Positions 57,561 through 64,000 of a stretch of DNA of 64,000 nt are shown here, in pieces. The stretch is from contig NC_052135.2 in the NCBI RefSeq assembly GCF_016086655.4, forward strand, positions 6,848,363-6,912,362, read 5' to 3'. Source of the stretch: Lepeophtheirus salmonis. Lineage: Eukaryota; Arthropoda; Copepoda; Siphonostomatoida; Caligidae. Both the position numbers and the translations under genes were made by a program. Every line of letters begins with the position of its first letter. The first letter of the stretch is position 1. The notes under the pieces are model-generated. The model saw nothing but the letters and a program-made list of their open reading frames with translations. It was not told where the DNA came from and did no database searches.

Positions 57561-59337
57561 CTCCCGAAAATCGGCACACGTCTTAGCCAGACCAAGCTCA
57601 AAAGAGAAACCCATGCAAGTTTCAGCCTCATAGGCCCAACGGTGTAGATACCCACAATAGACACCCACTTACAAACTTTATTATACATATAATATTCAAA
57701 AACCGGAAAAATGATTTGATTTCCTTAGATCAGCGATCAGAACACTAGCAATTATAATTGTAACATGGAGTTACAATTATAACTGAGCAAAAAAATCACA
57801 GGATTACGTGCTGTCTTTTATGAGCACACACGAATAATGTAATACTCATTTTTTGAATATAATTGAGCCTACTTAGGAAATTATGTTCACTACTCAGGAA
57901 TTAAATAATAACAACTTAATAATGACAACTGATTAGGAAAATAACATTTCTTCTTTAGGTATATTACCAATTACAAATTAACGGGTCAGCTAAAAAATAT
58001 ACCGGACTAATATCATTAAAAATTAGTTATCTAATTATTTCTATGAAGAAATTTTGGCTTCAATATAGAAATACAAATTTTAAGCGGCGCTTTTAATAAA
58101 ATATTATAATATAGCATCTAATAAAATACAAAGCAGGATTTCAATATTATGAAATATATATATGTAATTCATTTTAAAAATTGTGGATAAATATTAAGAC
58201 TATAATAGTCTGGGATTTCTTAAGAACTAAATAGTCGTTGGTGTGATGGACTTATTTCCCAAACTATCAAATGATTTGGAACTTTTTTGGCTTTTTTTAA
58301 AGGAAAGTTTCTGTTCGACAAATTTTGTAATTAAGTTTTATTTGCATTTTTAGGTAGAAAATTTGTAATTGTGCTATTGCTCCATAGTAAGAGCCCTCAT
58401 TCCACACTTTCTAAATTTCCCCTTCCAAAACAAGAGAGCTCTGTTTCTTAGGTTCCCTAACCCTGTTAATCCTATCCCTTTTTTCACAAAAGCTTTTGAA
58501 GTTTTTCATTCCATTTTTCCTCTATAAATATTAAGTGCATTCATTTTTCATTTCATTACTTATATATAAATCCACTGGAAAGCACTTAACTTTAATGCCG
58601 TGTTTTTTAAATATCTTATGTATGATTGGACAGCACTAATGATAAGACTCAAACTTTGTACACATATCCTATGGCTAATCTATTATAAAATGCAATAAGG
58701 TAAAAAAGTATCCTTACATGTTGAGGCGTACTATATTTTTTAATTATATCTCATTAATAAAGCTTCAAATATCAATTTTTAAAGTATTTCATATCAAAAG
58801 AATAATATAGAAGCACATTATCTCCATCATAATGAGCGTTCTTAGTAAAAAGAATAATTAAAAAAAGTATATTTATATATCCAAAAGTTTAATGTTTAAA
58901 CTGCTTTGAATATTGGTGTGTTTAAACACAACATTAACACTAATGGCATTAAGAATAAAAAAGGCTGAATAACTGCATGTAATATTACTACTTGATGCCG
59001 ATGATAAACACTAATTTGAATTAGATCAAATTAATTTGCATTAAATAATCCCTAAAAATGGCTAAATTTGTCCAGTTATTATTATTATTAGTTTTTTTGG
59101 ATCGATTACGAGGATAATTATAAAAAAAAAAGGTAATATTATTTCCATTGTAATAGTTTATATTTTCTACTATTGAACATTTTTGCCTAAGCTCAACTGT
59201 GCATCAAAAATCTCAAAAAGTACAACTAATAAGACCATAGGTCGATTTTCGGTAGAGTATTAGGGGAAAATGGAACTATAACTCATTGTCTAATGGATCT
59301 TTCCTAATTGATCCAATTTAGTTTGTCATTGAATCGT
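57561..59337. other. non-coding stretch
   Basis: A more GC-rich patch at 57560-57665 (CCCGAAAATCGGCACACGTC, AGGCCCAACGGTGTAGATAC) may be the end of another repeat family. Otherwise nothing is recognised. Confidence 0.45.
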
Positions 59338-59515
59338 TGGTTCATTTTTTGGTGGAGTTTCTGGCAAAGAGGAAAAGTAGAACTATGAAATCATAGTGTA
59401 CAAAATCCACGAAAAACGATACAGACAAAAGGGAAGGGGAAAAAAATCAAAAATCAATAGGTCCATTGGTCAATATGGCATACTTTTATTTTCCCCGTTG
59501 CTCCACCAAAAATCA
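59338..59515. repeat. imperfect inverted repeat
   Basis: GGTTCATTTTTTGGTGGAG on the left and CTCCACCAAAAATCATAC on the right are inverted copies about 160 bp apart; TATGAAATCATAGTGTACAA lies between. It may be the folded end of the transposon remnant that follows. Confidence 0.5.
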
Positions 59516-59557
59516 TACTAACGAGTCTTTTATATTTATTTTACTTTATATAAATAA

Positions 59558-59723
59558 TTAAATCTGAAAGCGTTCACCCTTGGCCTCCACCATGGTCTTC
59601 TTCATGGAATTCCTCTGGCATGTCAGCCCACTCCTTCTCCACAGCAGCCTTTAGAGGATCCAAATGGGAAGTGACACATACCTTTCTCTCGATGGCATCC
59701 CAGATCCCATAGTAAAGCCTAGT
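59558..59723 (-). pseudogene. C-terminal scrap of a Tc1/mariner-like transposase
   Basis: The minus strand reads YYGIWDAIERKVCVTSHLDP, LKAAVEKEWADMPEEF and, after a frameshift, MKKTMVEAKGERFQI, stop at 59558-59560. This matches the region just after the third catalytic Asp (DYGIWDAIERKVC...SLKAAVEKEWADM) of Tc1-like transposases. Nothing upstream of it remains. The plus-strand 140-codon frame at 59664-60086 begins as an antisense shadow of this and runs on into AT-rich sequence; I do not think it is a gene. Confidence 0.75.
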
Positions 59724-62051
59724 GAGGATGGAGGCCATTATCCATCTTTTCTCTCTCCTCTTCTTACTTTGATTTCTCAAAGTTTAAACATTAAAATCAA
59801 TCTGCGAATATTACTTGTACATACATTCATACTTACATATATATTATTGATTATCAATATATGTTATACATTTATATATATTATGTACAATGTTCATAAT
59901 CAATCCAACACAATACTTACTTTTTGCTTTATGAATTTTATAATATACACTTATTTACTTGTTGAATGGCCACATGAATATGTTTGGAGAATTTCATTGA
60001 AAGGTCAATATTTATCCAGGATTTTCCTTCTAAATATTTACATTGCATGTACAAAATTTTTTTATATAGGCAGTGAAAAATTATAAAGAATTCATCTACA
60101 TTATATCGAATATGGGTCGTTACGGATCTTTAGACGTAAATATCAATTTGTAAATATTGGAGTAAATTTGGTTACTCCACCCTACGGATCCAGGTCCAAA
60201 TGCACAATTAGACAGATTAAGATATATATATATATATATCCCACAAAAATATATTGATCTTTCCATAGTCAAGACGCAACTTTCACCATGGTTAAATCCA
60301 GAGAAGTAGTCCGCTCAAGAAATTGTAAGTTACATTAACTTTGGATTCAATACATATTCTATGACTCTCCTAACAGCGTTTCTCAAACTTTTTCTTTAAA
60401 AATAAGGCACAAAATTGACTCTAATTGTTGAATTACTTTTGATTTCATAATAAATATACCTACTCATAGTCTTACAAAAACCAATCCGAATGGTTCTCCA
60501 AAAGAACGTCGATTCCTCTGTACTTTTTTACTTGTAGATTTATATATATACTCATTACACTATGCAACCGCATTTTGCGCCCGAACACATTCACATTCAT
60601 AATTGTTATTGAAGCCATAAAACAAGAAATTGATCTTTAAAATTTTCAATTGAACTAGGTTTTTCCTTTCATATTTATCTAACAAAAATATCTTAACAAT
60701 ACTTTGAGATCCACTTAGTCAATTATTATCTAAAAAAGTAAATATTTATATCTATGTACCAAGGCTTTGAAATTACATTGGGGTGAATGCCTATACATAA
60801 TAACACTACAAATTCATAAAAAATAATAAAAATATTCTTAACATAGAAAGATGTGTATAATTTCCTTCAAAAACATATTCCTTATTTGAACATATAAACA
60901 TATTTCTTATATTGATCATAAACTAAGTTTTTTTACATTTAAGTAGAAGATATCGACTAAGAAATTAATGCTACACCTGTTTATTTAAACAGAAACTTTG
61001 ATGTACATGCAGGCGGTAAAGGGTTAAATATTATTAAATTGATTATTTGACTAATTGTAATACGTAACAAGTGAGTAACTCCAATTTGAATATGTTTCAT
61101 ATCCAATGTATTTATTCATTAGATGTAAGTAATCTAATCGACAAATTTATATTTAATTTATAAACTTTTCCTTCTTGTAAAATATTCATTACTTCTTTCA
61201 GTTAGTCAAATAATGGTTAATTATATTTAATTTCACAGCATATTCACACATTTTGTTGTATTTGGTTATTTATCACTCTGAGAAGCTTGGTTTGGACTAT
61301 TGATTTATGGAAATTAAATCATTTATCGTTGAGCTGTGAACCAATGTTATTAGAACAAAGTTAGAAAGCAAGAAACACATTGTAATTTATTTTCTTTCCA
61401 TTGATTCCCTAATTATTGACTCTCTCTCTATATTTTTCAATTATTTTTCATGATTGTAAATTTTCAGTGGGAACTGAGAATCGTTATTGACAAACTTTGT
61501 TATAATGACATTGCTTTCAACATCTCAACTATTAAATGTAAAGTAATTTCTGGTTTGAAAGAATGCCATAATTTACTGACTAACAACTAATTTTCTTTAT
61601 GTTTTTAGAGGAAAGGGTAGAGATGTAATTAAGTTCGCTATGCGAAGTAAGAGAATAAAATATATGAAATACGTTATAAATATAAAATTAAAAGGAGTTC
61701 CACAGTTTTTGGGCATATTTTAACAATAGTGTTAGTTGTAAAAATATTACGCTGAGTAACTGGAGTTGTACCCATTTTAAGTATCAATAGGTTTGTATAC
61801 AAACAAGGTTATACCCTTAATGATATAAGCATATATATAGGACTTCACCATAGAAAGAAAAGACAATACAGGTGGAGCTATAGAGGTACCATATATGTAT
61901 ATGTTAGAGGCAGATTAATTGTAACCACATGCTCCTTTCAGTTGTAGACATAAATAAATACCGATATTGGTACTTATAAATCTCTGTTTGTAAATGAAGT
62001 ATTATAATATAGTCATATAAATACATATGGTATTTTCACAAATAACAAATA
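59724..62051. other. non-coding stretch with a TA microsatellite
   Basis: Pure (AT)n at about 60222-60239. The rest is AT-rich without recognisable genes or element ends. Confidence 0.5.
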
Positions 62052-62766
62052 GGTGGGGGAAAAAGTCATTTCGTACTTCCCGCTTTTTTTAAAAAATTTT
62101 GTTGATTGATTATCACATCGGGTCATACGAAAAAGCCTTGTAAAGGTGTGAGTGTATCCACAAACGTTTTTAACACAATATAGCGCTTTTCCAGTTCAGA
62201 CGTGAATGATCAGACATCGAGTATGGAGATATCAAATGAAGAAATTACCCATATCTTTCCTTTTTTCTGCCTGAAAGGGAAAAATGCATCATTGGAAGTG
62301 ACCAATAAAATTTACAATGTATAAGGGGGCCAATACTCTTTCGTTTTGTGTGGCAAACCAGTGGTTCAAGCTGTTTGGTTGTGGTGTAGTGGAGGTTAAT
62401 TATGCGTAATACACTGGTAGGCCTGTCGTCGAAATGTCCATAAAATCATGAATAATATCGAGAATGTTTTGGAAAGTTTTTAATCATCCACTCTACAGTG
62501 CAGATATGGCACCAAGTGAACACCACCTGATCCATTCTTTGGCCAACATGTTTGTGGGTACAAATATGTTCTAAATAGAAGACTGTGAAATTTAGTTGTC
62601 CACGGTTTTTGCCAATAGGGACAAGGGTATCTACGAGAAGGGCATTGCGAAGTGGAATTCTTATTGGCAACAAGTTATCATATACAACGGGGTATACTTG
62701 GCTTAAATGGGAGGATTGTCACACTACTAATAAAGCAAAAAATGCGAAATTACTTTTTCTCCCACA
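62052..62766 (+). mobile_element. internally deleted DD34D mariner with both ITRs
   Basis: TA at 62050-62051 and 62767-62768. The left end GGTGGGGGAAAAAGTCATTT and the right end, reverse-complemented, TGTGGGAGAAAAAGTAATTT differ at three of 20 bases. Length 715 bp against about 1.3 kb for a full mariner. Confidence 0.9.
62224..62706 (+). pseudogene. mariner transposase, core deleted
   Basis: The ATG at 62224 reads MEISNEEITHIFPFFCLKGK then NASLEVTNKIYNV; after frameshifts LSFCVANQWFKLFGCGVVEV and TGRPVVEMSIKS, the mariner DNA-binding domain. The frame jumps to NHPLYSADMAPSEHHLIHSL, equivalent to PPYSPDLAPSDYHLFRSL with the catalytic Asp replaced by Glu, then ANMFVGTNMF, EDCEI, ANRDKGIYEKGIAKWNSYWQ and QVIIYNGVYLA, stop at 62704-62706. 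The first two catalytic regions are missing. A different family from the mariners at 54.8 and 63.35 kb. Confidence 0.88.
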
Positions 62767-63349
62767 TAATATATAAAACAGATAGTATGTCTGGAGTAGG
62801 ACCAGTTTTACTCTGAGTGGGACTAAAGCAAATATAAATGTGCGTGTCATTATCTTTAATTCGAATCTTGTTTGTTATAAAGATAATAATTTCGAATCCA
62901 CGCTTTTTAGCAACATAAAATTTGAATCCTTTTTTTGTTAATTATTTTTCAAATAACCCTCTTTAATAAATATTGATTAATTTATGAAAAATCAACGCTT
63001 TGCTCTCCCCTGTTTTTTATAACAAATGGTAGATCGGTGCAAATGATTTCCATGCTCCCCCTAAAACTACCCTTGGGTATAGGTGATGGTTAACTAATCA
63101 GCCATAATTATGAAATAATATATGCTACTAATTCAACTTTGCATCTTTTTGTATCAAAATAAAACTTTTCTGACTTATAACATTTGTTATACTGCAAGTT
63201 ATGTTGACACAACCTGTATTAGAATCAGGGAAAAAGGGATACCAGTCGGAATTTAAAAATATAAAAAAAATTCAACACCCTTTGGCTACGATAATAATCT
63301 CTATTATGTAAATAATATTTTTTTAAAGATTCCTCTATTCTTATGAGTA
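62767..63349. other. non-coding stretch, nothing recognised
   Basis: AT-rich flank between two mariners. Confidence 0.5.
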
Positions 63350-64000
63350 CGAGGGTGATCTAAAAAGTTTCCGACCTAACAAAGATACAAGACATTTTTT
63401 CTGAATTTTTATTTTGCAATATAGTCTCCGTATAACTCCCCACACTTCTCTCAGCGATGCTCCCATACCTGTAACCCTTTCAAATAGTACTCGGCGCTTT
63501 TCTCTACAATATAATCGTTCCCGAAACAATTTTTTTTTTTGGCTCAATATCTCCGAGTTGGATTGACTTAAAGGCAAAAAAATTAAAACACAACAAGGCT
63601 TCAATTGTTTGAATCTATTTAAAGGAGGTTACACTTTCAAAAACAAATATTTAATGACATCTCAAACTTCAACGTTGACTTAATATGTGAAAGGTACTTT
63701 TTTTTTTGACATGTTCATGATCTTTATTATTACTCTCACTCTGATTCGGCAGTCGTCTAGCATCATTTGGTGTCCGTTGGCGATGTCTCATACAACTATA
63801 TTTAAATTCAGCTTCCCAAAATTTCACTCTGGTATATGATGTAGTAAAGTCCCCATCAACAGAATCTAACACATCTTTGATTTTTGTAGGTATATTGCCT
63901 TTCAAAAACAAATAATTAATGACAGCTCGAACCTCGATTTTGTCCATTTTCACATAAATACTCGCATCTTCTCAGTCAAGCAACTGTTGCAGTATAACTG
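63350..64000 (-). mobile_element. mariner (DD34D), internally deleted, runs off the window
   Basis: After TA (63348-63349) the end reads CGAGGGTGATCTAAAAAGTT then TCCGACCTAAC, a typical mariner terminus. The transposase lies on the minus strand and its start is at 63953, so the second terminal repeat is expected just beyond 64000. A 92 bp relic of the same family is at 12076-12167. Confidence 0.85.
63409..63953 (-). pseudogene. mariner transposase, N- and C-terminal parts only
   Basis: From 63953: MKMDKIEVRAVINYLFLKGN, IPTKIKDVLDSVDGDFTTSY and TRVKFWEAEFKYSCMRHRQR form the first helix-turn-helix, open for 94 codons. Around 63640-63680 a second, broken copy of the same start (VNVEV, stop, DVIKYLFLK) appears, so two copies of the 5' part are joined. 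C-terminal coding follows: CFGNDYIVEKSAEYYLKGLQ, VWEHR, stop, EKCGELYGDYIAK, stop at 63409-63411, equivalent to the YFLxGLQxWEHRWEKCIxLxGDYVEK tail. The whole catalytic domain is missing. Confidence 0.88.

Noticed and set aside
59664..60086. 140-codon plus-strand frame with hydrophobic stretches
   Set aside because: Starts antisense to a transposase scrap and then runs through AT-rich DNA; the membrane-like stretches reflect T-rich codons.
1..64000. CRISPR array, bacterial operon, tRNA or rRNA gene
   Set aside because: No regularly spaced identical repeats, no ribosome-binding-site linked gene series, no cloverleaf or rRNA-like segment was noticed; composition and transposon families point to a eukaryote.

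Overview
The window reads as eukaryotic, very AT-rich, non-coding DNA from an invertebrate, most likely an arthropod. The load and type of Tc1/mariner, maT-like (DD37D), DD34D mariner and FLYWCH-bearing Mutator-like (MULE) elements resembles copepod genomes such as the salmon louse. That assignment is inference from remembered transposon protein families, not from a search. No host gene with a recognisable exon structure, no tRNA or rRNA gene, and no bacterial operon, CRISPR array or prophage was seen.

Layout. 0-8 kb: two decayed Tc1-like transposases (about 3.3 and 4.3 kb) and two copies of an unclassified dispersed repeat whose head carries CCCGGCGTTGCTCGG. 8.5-15.9 kb: a dense cluster of cut-and-paste remnants (8.57, 8.99, 9.82, 12.08, 13.31, 14.5 and 15.5 kb). 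17.8-24.6 kb: a TIR-bounded non-coding element, further dispersed repeats, a decayed gene of a multicopy protein family at 22.5 kb and a tandem duplication at 24.2 kb. 25.1-26.0 kb: a compact maT-like element with near-perfect ends and a 199-residue open transposase that lacks its catalytic centre. 28.3-31.7 kb: a complete but frameshifted MULE with long terminal inverted repeats. 33-43 kb: a 489 bp MITE, dispersed repeat pairs and a 173-residue orphan ORF. 42.8-52.6 kb: local tandem repeats whose units recur several kb away, plus more transposase fragments. 53.7-64 kb: three internally deleted Tc1/mariner elements with recognisable ends, the decayed parent of the 33 kb MITE, and a mariner running off the right edge.

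The common theme is decay by internal deletion. At least seven elements keep N- and C-terminal transposase coding but have lost the central block carrying the first catalytic Asp. Two copies of one family share the same disabling frameshift and stop, which suggests a dead master moved in trans. The window contains autonomous-type ancestors, deletion derivatives and a MITE side by side. The most unusual items are the MULE with its tandemly repeated TIRs, the short open transposase at 25.2 kb, the five-copy CCCGGCG repeat family, and the orphan coding fragments at 22.5, 27.8 and 40.8 kb.
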